DNA from: Barnesiella intestinihominis YIT 11860 | GTDB lineage: Bacteria; Bacteroidota; Bacteroidia; Bacteroidales; Barnesiellaceae | Length of the DNA: 64,000 nt | NCBI RefSeq assembly: GCF_000296465.1 | Contig: NZ_JH815206.1 | Location: 1-64,000 of the forward strand | Direction of reading: 5' to 3' | Part shown: one piece after another, positions 50,578-59,825 of the stretch | Layout of the letters: the number at the start of each line of letters is the position of its first letter | How positions within the stretch are numbered: position 1 is the first letter of the stretch | Notes under the pieces: generated by a model | The model's database searches: none | Told to the model about the DNA's origin: nothing | Seen by the model: the letters and a program-made list of their open reading frames with translations, nothing else | Position numbers and translations under genes: made by a program

Positions 50578-53082
50578 ATGAAAATGAAACATTTGAAACA
50601 TTTACTTATCGCATCGACTGTCACTGCACTTTGTGCTTGCAACAACACAAAGGAAAGTCCGGTCTCCCTGCAATGGGAAATGGTAAAAAACGGAGCAGCT
50701 CCCGGATTTTACGAAAGCTCGTTTACGATTACCAACACTTCAACTAAACCATTGGAATCAGATTGGGAAATATATTACACTCAGCTCTCTCCCAGACAAG
50801 TAAAAGTAAACGAAGATTCCCCCGTAATCATAGAGATGATAAATGCCGGTTATTACAAAATAGCGCCATCAGAATCATGGACTCCATTGGCTCCCGGCGA
50901 CTCGATTAAAATAAGCTATTTGAATCAAGGTATTTTTACTCAAACTTTATTCACTCCCAAATCGCCATTTTTTGTCACGAACAATGGTACACAAATCTCT
51001 ATCCCGCTCTCTATCGCACCGTTCGATCGCAAAGAACAATGGACGGTTCAGGGGAGAATAGCTCCATCTTATCCCGACGGGGAAAAAGTATACGCCGACA
51101 ATCAAGCCCTCGAAACCACATATAAGATACAAACCTACGACATGCTGCCTTCCCTGAAAGAAGTAACTCCGAGAGAAGGCACAAGTATAATATCCAAAGA
51201 TATATCTTTGAGTGTCGAAGATGGTTTTGCCGACGAAGCGAAACTACTGATTCAAAATCTAAAAGAAATGGGATACAACGTCACAGACAAAGGTCAGACC
51301 GTTATAGCCCTGTGCCATTTCCCCCAAAACATGCAAGCCAAAAACGACGAGCACTACCGTCTCGACGTAAAAGACAATTACATAACCATCAGTGGCGGAA
51401 CCCCACACGCTATTTTCAACGGGACTCAAACCCTCGTCTCATTACTCAAAAAACAGACTATTCCCGCTAAATTCGAAAATATAGCGATCAATGATTATCC
51501 CGACTTGTTATATCGGGGTATGATGCTCGACATCGCACGAAATTTCACGAAAAAAGCCGACTTGCTTAAACTGATAAACCAACTCGCCGCTTATAAAATA
51601 AACGTGCTTCATTTCCATTTTAGCGACGACGAGGCTTGGAGATTAGAAATCCCCGGATTGGAAGAACTCACTGCAATAGGGTCTCGCCGAGGATTCACCG
51701 AAGACGAAAGCCAACGCCTGTATCCCGTATATTACGGAGGCTGGAATCCAAACGATACCACAGCCACGGCAAACGGATATTATACCCGAGAAGATTTCAT
51801 CGAGGTACTGCAATACGCTGCAAAACGACACATCACCGTCATACCCGAAATAGAATCGCCGGGACATGCACGCGCGGCTATCAAAGCGATGGAAGCTCGA
51901 TTCAACCGATTGAAAGGAGAAGACATGGAAAAAGCCCGGGAATATCTCCTTTCCGAATCGGCCGACACATCGAAATATGTATCGGCACAAGCCTATACCG
52001 ACAATATTATGAATGTAGCCTTGCCCTCCGTCTATCGTTTCATGGATAAAGTCAGCGACGAAATCATTAAAATGTACAAAGATGCCGGTGTACCTTTGGC
52101 AACGATTCACATCGGAGGAGACGAAGTACCCAAAGGGTCTTGGACAGGTTCCCCGCTCTGCCACAAATTCATGGAGGAAAAAGGCATGAAAGATACCCAC
52201 GAGCTATCGGAATACTTCTTGGAAAACATCACGGAAATGCTGTCGAAAAAAGGAGTGAAAACTTCGGGCTGGCAAGAAGTCGCTCTACACCACTCTCCCG
52301 AAATGAACGCCCGCATAGCTCCCCGCTTCGCCGGTGTATATTGTTGGAGCACGATCGGCAAACGCGATGTTGTTCCTTACACCGTAGCCAACGAAGGATA
52401 CGACGTAATACTTTGCAATGTCAACAACCTTTACATCGATTTGGCCTATAATCCGCACAAAGACGAACCGGGACTCACATGGGGAGGTTACGTCAATGAG
52501 TTTACATCGTTCAACATATTACCCTACAACATTTACTGCTCGGCAAGAGAAAATACGGCAGGAGAAAAGAACAATCTCAAAACAGCCGGAAAAGGGAAGA
52601 TACAGCTCACAGAACAATCGCGTCCACGCATCAAAGGCGTACAGGCGCAACTTTTCTCCGAGACCATCGGCAGTTTCGATATGGTACAATACTATGTATT
52701 CCCCAAAATTTTCGGTCTGGTAGAACGCGGCTGGAATGCCTATCCCGAGTGGTCCCCTGTCCCGAACGACGATAAACAGGCTCTATATGAAAAGGCTCGG
52801 GCCATTTACAACGCCAAGATAGCCGAAATCGAACTGCCCCGTCTGGCTGCCGACGGTTTTAATTTCCGCGTGGCACAGCCCGGAATTAAAATTGTCGAAG
52901 GAAAACTATATGCCAACTCTCCCATTCCGCAGGCTGAAATAAGATACACCACCGACGGAAGCGAACCGACCGCAACCTCCACGCTTTGGGAAGCTCCTGT
53001 CGATTGCAGTGCCACAGTTGTCAAAGCAAAACTTTTCTATCTTGGGAAAGAAAGCCACACCACAGACTACAAGAACGATTAA
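50578..53082 (+). CDS. Beta-N-acetylhexosaminidase, glycoside hydrolase family 20, lipoprotein
   Basis: Releases terminal GlcNAc/GalNAc from host or bacterial glycans. 834 residues. Lipobox LCAC with Cys21, a CHB_HEX-like N-terminal domain (about 28-175), the GH20b domain (about 190-305), the catalytic barrel (about 308-690) with GMMLDIARNF, HFHFSDDEAWRLEI and the catalytic Asp-Glu of HIGGDEV near residue 512, then a C-terminal sandwich with YTTDGSEPT. All expected catalytic residues are present. The location is likely outer membrane or periplasm. It stands alone, with a strong terminator. Confidence 0.94.
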   Translation: MKMKHLKHLLIASTVTALCACNNTKESPVSLQWEMVKNGAAPGFYESSFTITNTSTKPLESDWEIYYTQLSPRQVKVNEDSPVIIEMINAGYYKIAPSESWTPLAPGDSIKISYLNQGIFTQTLFTPKSPFFVTNNGTQISIPLSIAPFDRKEQWTVQGRIAPSYPDGEKVYADNQALETTYKIQTYDMLPSLKEVTPREGTSIISKDISLSVEDGFADEAKLLIQNLKEMGYNVTDKGQTVIALCHFPQNMQAKNDEHYRLDVKDNYITISGGTPHAIFNGTQTLVSLLKKQTIPAKFENIAINDYPDLLYRGMMLDIARNFTKKADLLKLINQLAAYKINVLHFHFSDDEAWRLEIPGLEELTAIGSRRGFTEDESQRLYPVYYGGWNPNDTTATANGYYTREDFIEVLQYAAKRHITVIPEIESPGHARAAIKAMEARFNRLKGEDMEKAREYLLSESADTSKYVSAQAYTDNIMNVALPSVYRFMDKVSDEIIKMYKDAGVPLATIHIGGDEVPKGSWTGSPLCHKFMEEKGMKDTHELSEYFLENITEMLSKKGVKTSGWQEVALHHSPEMNARIAPRFAGVYCWSTIGKRDVVPYTVANEGYDVILCNVNNLYIDLAYNPHKDEPGLTWGGYVNEFTSFNILPYNIYCSARENTAGEKNNLKTAGKGKIQLTEQSRPRIKGVQAQLFSETIGSFDMVQYYVFPKIFGLVERGWNAYPEWSPVPNDDKQALYEKARAIYNAKIAEIELPRLAADGFNFRVAQPGIKIVEGKLYANSPIPQAEIRYTTDGSEPTATSTLWEAPVDCSATVVKAKLFYLGKESHTTDYKND

Positions 53083-53100
53083 TCGATAAAAAACAGAAAT

Positions 53101-53133
53101 GAAGAAGGCTGTATAAATTATACAGCCTTCTTC
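53101..53133. terminator. Bidirectional terminator between the GH20 gene and asd
   Basis: A perfect 16-bp inverted repeat (53101-53116 and 53118-53133) between two convergent genes. T-rich flanks are better on the minus strand (ATTTCTGTTTTTTATC), so it suits asd as well as the hexosaminidase. Confidence 0.8.
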
Positions 53134-53282
53134 ATTATATACCAATCACAATAGTAAACGAAAGTAGAAATAAGTTTGCTCCGTTTTATACCGAAACACA
53201 AACCACGTTCACAAACAAAAAATAGTACGTACGAATAGAGCCCATAACCGAAAACTCACGGAAGTCTCTATTCTCTACTTTG

Positions 53283-54287
53283 TTACTTCGAATGCTCCAA
53301 TAAATACTCGGCGATCTGAACGGCATTCAAGGCGGCGCCTTTCTTAATCTGATCGCTCACAGTCCAGAAAGACAAGCCATTCGGATTAGAAATATCAGAC
53401 CGGACACGCCCCACATACACAGGATCGTTACCTGCCTTATTCAATGGCATGGGATACACCCTGTTCTCCGGATCATCTTCCAAGACTACACCTTTCGCAT
53501 GAGCGAATGCTTCACGAGCTTCCGACACAGAAACAGGTCGTTCTGTTTCTATCCAGATAGCCTCCGAATGAGCCCTCATCACCGGCACTCGCACGCAAGT
53601 AGCGCTCACGGCTATATCGGAATGCATAATCTTACGGGTTTCGTGAAACATTTTCATTTCCTCCTTCGTGTATAAATTGTCGGTGAAAACATCGACCTGA
53701 GGAATCAGATTATAGGCCAACTGAAAGAAAAATTTCTCTACCGTAGGAGTTTCACCCGCAACGATCTGTTCATATTGTTTTCTCAACTCGGCCATCGCCG
53801 ATGCACCGGCTCCGCTCGCCGCCTGATAAGTTGCGACATGCACTCTCTTGATATGAGAAAGTGACTCTATGGCATTCAGGGCAACCACCATTTGTATGGT
53901 AGTACAATTAGGATTTGCGATAATCCCACGAGGACGCACGAATGCATCGTCGCCGTTCACTTCTGGAACAACCAAAGGAACATCTTTGTCCATGCGGAAT
54001 GCACTCGAATTATCGATCATGATAGCACCGTATCGGGTAATCGTTTCGGCAAATTCCTTAGAAATTCCTGCACCTGCCGATGTGAAAGCTATATCCACAC
54101 CTTTGAAATCGTCATTGTGTTTCAATTCCTTGACCGTAATTTGTTTACCTCGGAAGGTGTACTCACGACCCGCACTGCGAGAGGACCCGAACAACAACAG
54201 CTCGTCAATCGGGAAATTCCGCTCGTCCAAAACTTTTAGGAACTCTTGTCCGACAGCGCCACTGGCGCCCACAATAGCGACTTTCAT
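53283..54287 (-). CDS. asd: Aspartate-semialdehyde dehydrogenase
   Basis: Reduces aspartyl phosphate to the semialdehyde for lysine/diaminopimelate, threonine and methionine. The 334-residue enzyme has the NADP loop [15 protein letters not shown], the catalytic Cys in ANPNCTTIQ, the substrate segment [10 protein letters not shown] and the catalytic His in [10 protein letters not shown]. It is a single gene, convergent to the GH20 gene and divergent from the antiporter. Confidence 0.97.
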   Translation of the reverse strand: MKVAIVGASGAVGQEFLKVLDERNFPIDELLLFGSSRSAGREYTFRGKQITVKELKHNDDFKGVDIAFTSAGAGISKEFAETITRYGAIMIDNSSAFRMDKDVPLVVPEVNGDDAFVRPRGIIANPNCTTIQMVVALNAIESLSHIKRVHVATYQAASGAGASAMAELRKQYEQIVAGETPTVEKFFFQLAYNLIPQVDVFTDNLYTKEEMKMFHETRKIMHSDIAVSATCVRVPVMRAHSEAIWIETERPVSVSEAREAFAHAKGVVLEDDPENRVYPMPLNKAGNDPVYVGRVRSDISNPNGLSFWTVSDQIKKGAALNAVQIAEYLLEHSK

Positions 54288-54349
54288 TTTCTTTCTTTTA
54301 TAATTACTACTTAGGAATCCTTATTATTCCAGAATACTAAAAATTGGCG

Positions 54350-54384
54350 CAAATATACAATTATTTATGAAATTCTATAACAAA
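54350..54384 (-). promoter_or_regulatory. asd promoter
   Basis: TATATTTG (54357-54350) fits the -7 box. TTTG (54384-54381) is 23 bp upstream, slightly long. Leader about 55 nt. Confidence 0.5.
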
Positions 54385-54531
54385 ACGCTCATTATTATAT
54401 CATTCTCGCTGTATTTTAGCCATCAGTAACACATTTTGAACAGAAGGTCGAAAATCCTTGCAAGAAATAACTTTTATCATTAATTTTGCCACAAAGCGAA
54501 AATAGATTCCACTTTGGCAGAAACAAATCAA

Positions 54532-54563
54532 TTTGCTTTCGTACTCGGGTCACTCTATTTTTG
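54532..54563 (+). promoter_or_regulatory. Antiporter promoter
   Basis: TTTG (54532-54535), 20 bp, TATTTTTG (54556-54563): a perfect Bacteroidota promoter, leader about 33 nt. A second candidate, CTTG-20-TAATTTTG (54457-54488), lies just upstream, so tandem promoters are possible. The 314-bp gap holds little else. Confidence 0.8.
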
Positions 54564-54601
54564 TCACCATTTATAAGTTTCGCATTTAAATTACAGGGGT
54601 T

Positions 54602-56755
54602 ATGAGCGGTATCGCGACTCTACCTATCGAAAATCCGGTGCTGATATTTTTCATCGTGCTGGTCATTATTTTGTTTGCCCCGATATTACTCAACCGCATA
54701 CGTGTTCCCCACATCATCGGTCTGATCATATCAGGTGTAATCATCGGCCCCAACGGTCTGAATCTATTGGCTCGCGACAGTAGTTTTGAAATTTTCGGAA
54801 ACGTAGGAATCCTTTACCTCATGTTTTTGGCAGGACTCGAAATCGACATGTATGATTTCAAGAAAAGCAAAAAAGACGGGATCATATTCGGGCTATACAC
54901 GTTTCTCATACCCATGATTTTAGGAACCGCGATCAGTTACTACACCCTCCATCTCAACCTAATGACTTCCATACTGTTGGCAAGCATGTACGCCTCGCAT
55001 ACGCTGATAGCCTACCCCATTATCAGCAGATATGGAATATCCCGTAGCCGAGCCGTCCCTATCACTATCGCCGGAACCATTTTCACAGTCTTGGGAGCCT
55101 TGATTATTTTAGCTGTAATTTCTGGTATGGTACGAGGCGACTTGACCGAATTTTTCTGGCTCAGACTATCGGTGAACATAACGATTTACAGCATAGCCAT
55201 ACTATACATTTATCCCCGGCTCACCCGATGGTTTTTCAAGACCTACAATGATAATGTCACGCAATTCATATTTATCTTGGCCCTTGTTTTCCTGGCATCT
55301 TATATGGCGCAAGTTATCGGGCTGGAAGCCATCTTGGGAGCATTTTTCGCAGGCATTGTTCTGAACCGTTTTATCCCCAACGTTTCCCCCTTGATGAACC
55401 GCCTCGAATTTGTAGGCAACGCCCTGTTCATACCCTATTTTCTCATAGGTGTAGGCATGCTCATCGATTTGAGAGTAATTTTCAAAAGCACCGAAACGAT
55501 CATCGTCGCCGTAAACATGTCGGTAGTGGCAACCATCTGCAAATGGTTGGCAGCATGGCTCACTCAAAAAACCTGCCACATGACGAAATCCGACCGGCAA
55601 CTCATCTTCGGACTGAGCAACGCTCAGGCCGCCGCCACGCTCGCGGCCGTCATCATCGGTCACGACATAGGACTTTTCAACGAAGAAATACTCAACGGCA
55701 CTATCGTCATGATTTTAGTGACCTGCATTATCAGTACATTGGTTACCGAAAAGGCCGCCCGGCGCATAGTTATCGAAATACAAAATAACGAACCCGCCAG
55801 TTACAAGTCACCCATACAGAACGAGCAGATATTAATTCCTGTGGCTAATCCCGACACAATCGAGAACCTGATCAATCTGGCCCTCTTGTTAAAATCTCCG
55901 CAAAAGAAATCTGCACTTTACGCTTTGCATGTAACCGACGACGATAAAAAAAGCAACTTCCTCTCACAAGCCGTTCTCGAATATGCGGGGAAAGTAGCAT
56001 CTTCCGCCGATACGAAATTAATCCCGATTGCCCGATACGACATGAACATAACCAGCGGGATTATCCACACCATGAAAGAAAAAAATATAACGGAGGTCGT
56101 ACTCGGATTACATCACAAAGCAAATATCGTTGACACGTTTTTCGGCGCAAAAATAGAATCGCTCTTGAAAAGCACGAATAAAATGATACTCATTTCGAAA
56201 TGTGTCAATCCCATAAACACGGTTACCCGTATCGTCATAGCCGTTCCCCGCAAGGCCGAATACGAAACAGGATTCGCCCGATGGATAGACCGAGTGGCGA
56301 ACATGGCGAAACAAATAGGTTGCCGTGCTATATTCTATGCTTATGCCGAAACCATTCCCTATTTGAAAGCCCGGTTACGAGCCGGAAGATACAACATCAG
56401 AAACGAATTTGAAATTTTGGAAAGCTGGGACGATATTCTGCTTCTTGCTAATGTTGTACTTGACGACGACCTATTTATCGTTGTCAGTGCGCGCCCCACA
56501 TCGGTTTCGTTTAATTCCGAGGCCGACAATATTCCTTCTTTCCTCTCCAAATATTTCGCCAACAACAATCTAATAGTCCTCTATCCCGAACAATTCGGCA
56601 CAGCAGAACCGACACCCGTCTCTTTCATGGAACCGCTGTCTCACGACATGCTCAACCACTCCGAGATATTAGGACTCGAAAAAATTTTCAGACAGCTTAT
56701 CACTTATAAAAAACGGTGGACTCACCGTAACCGCAAAAAGAAAATAGACCTTTGA
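54602..56755 (+). CDS. Cation:proton antiporter, CPA2 family
   Basis: 717 residues. Residues 1-395 form 12-13 membrane helices with the CPA2 pattern (RVPHIIGLIISGVIIGPNGL, MFLAGLEIDM, EAILGAFFAGIVLNRFIP, FGLSNAQAAATLAAVIIGHD). The C-terminal 300 residues are cytoplasmic and look like two universal-stress-like halves (QILIPVANPDTIENLINLAL; IVIAVPRKAEYETG). It exchanges Na+ or K+ for H+ in pH or salt adaptation; the ion cannot be told. Transcribed alone. Confidence 0.9.
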   Translation: MSGIATLPIENPVLIFFIVLVIILFAPILLNRIRVPHIIGLIISGVIIGPNGLNLLARDSSFEIFGNVGILYLMFLAGLEIDMYDFKKSKKDGIIFGLYTFLIPMILGTAISYYTLHLNLMTSILLASMYASHTLIAYPIISRYGISRSRAVPITIAGTIFTVLGALIILAVISGMVRGDLTEFFWLRLSVNITIYSIAILYIYPRLTRWFFKTYNDNVTQFIFILALVFLASYMAQVIGLEAILGAFFAGIVLNRFIPNVSPLMNRLEFVGNALFIPYFLIGVGMLIDLRVIFKSTETIIVAVNMSVVATICKWLAAWLTQKTCHMTKSDRQLIFGLSNAQAAATLAAVIIGHDIGLFNEEILNGTIVMILVTCIISTLVTEKAARRIVIEIQNNEPASYKSPIQNEQILIPVANPDTIENLINLALLLKSPQKKSALYALHVTDDDKKSNFLSQAVLEYAGKVASSADTKLIPIARYDMNITSGIIHTMKEKNITEVVLGLHHKANIVDTFFGAKIESLLKSTNKMILISKCVNPINTVTRIVIAVPRKAEYETGFARWIDRVANMAKQIGCRAIFYAYAETIPYLKARLRAGRYNIRNEFEILESWDDILLLANVVLDDDLFIVVSARPTSVSFNSEADNIPSFLSKYFANNNLIVLYPEQFGTAEPTPVSFMEPLSHDMLNHSEILGLEKIFRQLITYKKRWTHRNRKKKIDL

Positions 56756-56761
56756 TAATTA

Positions 56762-56955
56762 AGAAGTTGTTTTAAATTTATTGAGAAATAATATTATCAT
56801 TGCAAGCAGGTATGTTCCGGCCATATTGAGCCCCTGTCTCGCATCTTGAATCCCTTGATTTTTGTCAATAGCCCACTATTGACTGCATATCTCGGACTCC
56901 AATCTGCTTCAACATAGGGCTCAATCTGTCTCGGAATAAATTTAAAACAGCTTCT
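56762..56955. mobile_element. 194-bp MITE-like element with 21-bp terminal inverted repeats
   Basis: Positions 56762-56782 and 56935-56955 are inverted copies with a single mismatch (AGAAGTTG... against AGAAGCTG...). The middle holds no full gene. On the minus strand it has a short open frame (about 43 codons, PYVEADWSPRYAVNSG to EHTCLQ) that may be a transposase relic. No clear target-site duplication. It could be an internally deleted insertion sequence. Confidence 0.55.
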
Positions 56956-57046
56956 AAGATTCAGTAAAAAATCCGTGGGATAGACATGGATTTTAGCGAT
57001 GCAATCTTCGCAGACAATCTCATTCCAGTCTTTTCAGAAAAAGGTC

Positions 57047-57533
57047 GAAAAGATTACATAATCTTTGATTGTGGAGTTTAACCCCTTCACCCTGAGGGTA
57101 CTTCCCCCCTATTTCCTTGTGCCTTCACCACCCGATAAAAGCGGGATATTTGAGAGTAAAGTTTTTGTTTGTATTAACCCCTTCGTTCTCTGGACACTCC
57201 CCCTATGTTTATTCGGAAACACCCCATAATGCTACGGGGCACGGCAAGGAGGAGAGGGAGATGCATCACTCTGTTCCCGTTATCGAAGGTATTCACACTT
57301 CTCCCCTGTGTTTTGCACAGCAAAATATAGGGGAGAAACAGAGGAGCGATAGCGACGATGAGAGGGGTTAAGAATAATATCTTAGAGATTTTTGATTAGT
57401 GTTAGAAAAAATGGAATATTTATATAACCTCTCCCCCTGCCGTGTCCCGTAGTATTGCGGGGTGTTTCTGTAAGGAAATAGATGGGAAGTACCCGCAGGG
57501 CAAGGGGGTTGAAAAGATTATATAATTTTTGAT
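57047..57533. repeat. Cluster of dispersed intergenic repeats
   Basis: A 23-bp direct repeat (57047-57069 and 57511-57533, two differences) brackets inverted copies of a C-rich unit. One copy at 57079-57118 (AACCCCTTCACCCTGAGGGT..) matches the reverse of 57472-57510. A second pair, 57176-57260 and the reverse of 57425-57510, shares ACACCCC, ACTACGGGACACGG-like and GGGGGAGAGG blocks. The gap 56956-57720 holds no convincing gene; a small ORF here crosses the repeats. Confidence 0.6.
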
Positions 57534-57667
57534 GGAGGGAGTAGAGGTATAAAAGGACAATACCCTCTGATTTCCTACGGAATCGATATACCCATCAATT
57601 ATCGACAGATCCATTCCCCCTACCTATCGACCGAGCTATAAACGACTGTCGAGGCATATAAATAAAA

Positions 57668-57700
57668 AAAGGAGAGACCTTCCCAGCCTTTCCTTTTCTA
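57668..57700 (-). terminator. Probable terminator of the HU gene
   Basis: On the minus strand AAAAGGA pairs with TCCTTTT around a purine-rich loop and is followed by more T residues, 20-50 bp after the stop codon. The stem is short. Confidence 0.5.
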
Positions 57701-57720
57701 TGCCATAATAAAATAAATGC

Positions 57721-57993
57721 TTATTTTACTTTGTCTGCCAATTCTGCACCGGCTTTGAATTTAACCACTTTCTTAGCAGCGATAGTGATTTTTTGTTTGG
57801 TTGCAGGGTTGATACCCGTACGAGCTGCTTTTTCAGTAACACCGAAAGTTCCGAAACCGATAAGGGCCACTTTGTCACCCTTAACAAGAGATTCAGAAAC
57901 AGCTTCTACGAAAGCATCCAATGCTTTTTTAGCATCAACTTTGCTCAAACCGGCTTTTTCTGCCATGGCATTGATAAGTTCAGTTTTGTTCAT
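57721..57993 (-). CDS. HU-family DNA-binding protein
   Basis: 90 residues, a histone-like dimer that bends DNA. MNKTELINAMAEKAGLSKVD, ALIGFGTFGVTEKAARTGIN and TKQKITIAAKKVVKFKAGAE are the standard HU segments. Encoded alone on the minus strand with a consensus promoter, as expected of a highly expressed gene. Confidence 0.97.
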   Translation of the reverse strand: MNKTELINAMAEKAGLSKVDAKKALDAFVEAVSESLVKGDKVALIGFGTFGVTEKAARTGINPATKQKITIAAKKVVKFKAGAELADKVK

Positions 57994-58045
57994 AACGCGT
58001 ATAATTTAAAGTTAAGTAAATAATTCTCCATGAAGAGCAGCACCG

Positions 58046-58077
58046 CAAATGTAAAGATTAAAATGAAATACTGCAAA
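58046..58077 (-). promoter_or_regulatory. HU gene promoter
   Basis: TTTG (58077-58074), 20 bp, TACATTTG (58053-58046) on the minus strand, a perfect consensus match; leader about 46 nt. Confidence 0.85.
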
Positions 58078-58133
58078 CAATAAAGTAAAAAAATATAATA
58101 AAAGCCTCGATTTTATAATATAAGCAAGCTATA

Positions 58134-58166
58134 TTTGACTAAATACTCGAAAAATCATTACTTTTG
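58134..58166 (+). promoter_or_regulatory. Rhomboid operon promoter
   Basis: TTTG (58134-58137), 21 bp, TACTTTTG (58159-58166): a perfect match. Leader of about 75 nt to the first rhomboid ATG. It is divergent to the HU promoter 57 bp away. Confidence 0.85.
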
Positions 58167-58245
58167 TCCGCACAATCAGAGTATAATACATTTACCCTGC
58201 TTGGAATGAATGGTTTACACTTCGTAAGAAAAGTACATTTGATAT

Positions 58246-58944
58246 ATGCAAAACAGATCATTTTTGGGATCTATACCACCGGTGACACTCAACTTGATTA
58301 TCGTTAACTTCATCGTGTGGCTGGCAGCTTTAACTCTACCTAAAATTGCCGGAATAAATTTGAACTATTGGCTGGGGTTACACTATTTTGCAGCCGACGA
58401 TTTCAATGTCGTGCAGTTGATTACCTACATGTTTTTACACGACACCAGCGGAATAGAACATATTTTCTTCAATATGTTCTCCGTTTTCATGTTCGGTAGA
58501 ACTCTCGAAGCCGTATGGGGAGGGAAACGTTTTCTATTCTACTACATTACCACAGGAATGGGAGCGGCATTGGTGCAAGAAGCGGCATGGTACTTCGAAC
58601 TACGTTCAGCCATATCGGAAACCGTAGCATTGTACGGTTGGGAACAAACGTCCCAACTACTCAACAACTTTATAACCGTAGGAGCTTCTGGCGCAGCATT
58701 CGGTATTTTATTGGCTTTCGGCATGTTATTTCCGAATGCTCCATTGTTCATCATATTCATACCCATTCCCATCAAGGCAAAATACTTTGTCATCTTTTAC
58801 GGGTTACTCGAATTATTCTTCGGTGTCAGCGGAAGCATGAGCAGCGTGGCTCACTTTGCACATTTAGGCGGCATGCTCTTCGGCTTCTTCTTGATTCGTT
58901 ATTGGAAAAAGAAAGGAATAGGCGGTGGCGGATTCTATTATTGA
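58246..58944 (+). CDS. Rhomboid intramembrane serine protease (first of two)
   Basis: 232 residues, six or seven membrane helices. It cuts transmembrane proteins inside the membrane. Catalytic Ser in GASGAAFG and His in HFAHLGGM are both present, as is the HxxxN-type HIFFNMFSVFMFG. The Gly-rich end GIGGGGFYY overlaps the next gene by 20 bp. Confidence 0.94.
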   Translation: MQNRSFLGSIPPVTLNLIIVNFIVWLAALTLPKIAGINLNYWLGLHYFAADDFNVVQLITYMFLHDTSGIEHIFFNMFSVFMFGRTLEAVWGGKRFLFYYITTGMGAALVQEAAWYFELRSAISETVALYGWEQTSQLLNNFITVGASGAAFGILLAFGMLFPNAPLFIIFIPIPIKAKYFVIFYGLLELFFGVSGSMSSVAHFAHLGGMLFGFFLIRYWKKKGIGGGGFYY

Positions 58945-59818
58945 CAAACTGAAACAGCAATTCCGGCAAGGCTCCGTATTGCTGAAACTCATCTATATCA
59001 ACGTAGCGATCTTTCTGCTACTGAGACTCACATGGGTCGTTTTGATGCTGTTCAATATCGACGGATATGTCATACTGCCCTTCATCGAAATGCCATCGAT
59101 ACCCTATGAGTTCATCACCCATCCGTGGACTCTGCTCACATACATGTTCGTCCATTACGATGTATGGCACATTCTGTTCAACATGCTTTGGCTATATTGG
59201 TTCGGGCAAATATTTCTCATGTCGTTCAGTGAAAAACAAATGGTAGGGCTATATCTTTTAGGAGGTATAGCCGGTGGTTTATTATATCTGCTTTCGTACA
59301 ATTTGTTTCCCTATTTCGATGGCAAAGAAGGATTGATGTGCGGAGCCTCTGCCTCGATAATCGCCATTGTCGTAGCCACGGCATTCCGAATGCCCGACTA
59401 CAAAGTCAACCTGCTTTTTCTCGGAGCTATATCTTTGAAATACATCGCACTGGTTACTATCGTCATTGACTTGTTGAGTGTCACATCGGCCAACGGAGGA
59501 GGGCACATCGCTCACCTCGGAGGAGCCCTTCTCGGTTACTGGTTTATTGTGCGATGGGAAAAAGGGAAAGATTTGACGGCGCCTGTCAACAAACTCATCG
59601 ACAAAATCGTAACGGGATTCAAACCCCGCCCGAAAATCAAAGTGTCACGACCTTCGAACCGATCCTCTTCCCGGCCCGAGACCGATATGGAATACCGAGC
59701 CCGCAAAAAGAAAGAAAACGACGAAATCGATTCGATTCTCGACAAAATAAAAAAATCGGGGTATACCTCGCTCTCTGCCGAAGAAAAGAAAAGACTGTTC
59801 GAAGCCGGGAAAAAATAA
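58925..59818 (+). CDS. Rhomboid intramembrane serine protease (second of two) with basic cytoplasmic tail
   Basis: 297 residues from a GTG at 58925, 20 bp inside the first rhomboid. Catalytic Ser in CGASASIIAI and His in HIAHLGGALLG are present, and HILFNMLWLYWFG matches the HxxxN helix. After the membrane part (about 1-215) comes a charged tail (about 216-297; DEIDSILDKIKKSGYTSLSA, EEKKRLFEAGKK) that may guide substrate choice or interaction. Tandem rhomboids of different form suggest two related substrates. Confidence 0.92.
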   Translation: MADSIIDKLKQQFRQGSVLLKLIYINVAIFLLLRLTWVVLMLFNIDGYVILPFIEMPSIPYEFITHPWTLLTYMFVHYDVWHILFNMLWLYWFGQIFLMSFSEKQMVGLYLLGGIAGGLLYLLSYNLFPYFDGKEGLMCGASASIIAIVVATAFRMPDYKVNLLFLGAISLKYIALVTIVIDLLSVTSANGGGHIAHLGGALLGYWFIVRWEKGKDLTAPVNKLIDKIVTGFKPRPKIKVSRPSNRSSSRPETDMEYRARKKKENDEIDSILDKIKKSGYTSLSAEEKKRLFEAGKK

Positions 59819-59825
59819 CGTGGTA

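Noticed and set aside
57117..57371. An 84-codon plus-strand frame between the antiporter and HU
   Set aside because: It is made of the repeat units and has no protein features.
57047..57533. CRISPR array
   Set aside because: The repeats are inverted, diverged and unevenly spaced, with no constant repeat-spacer unit and no cas genes.
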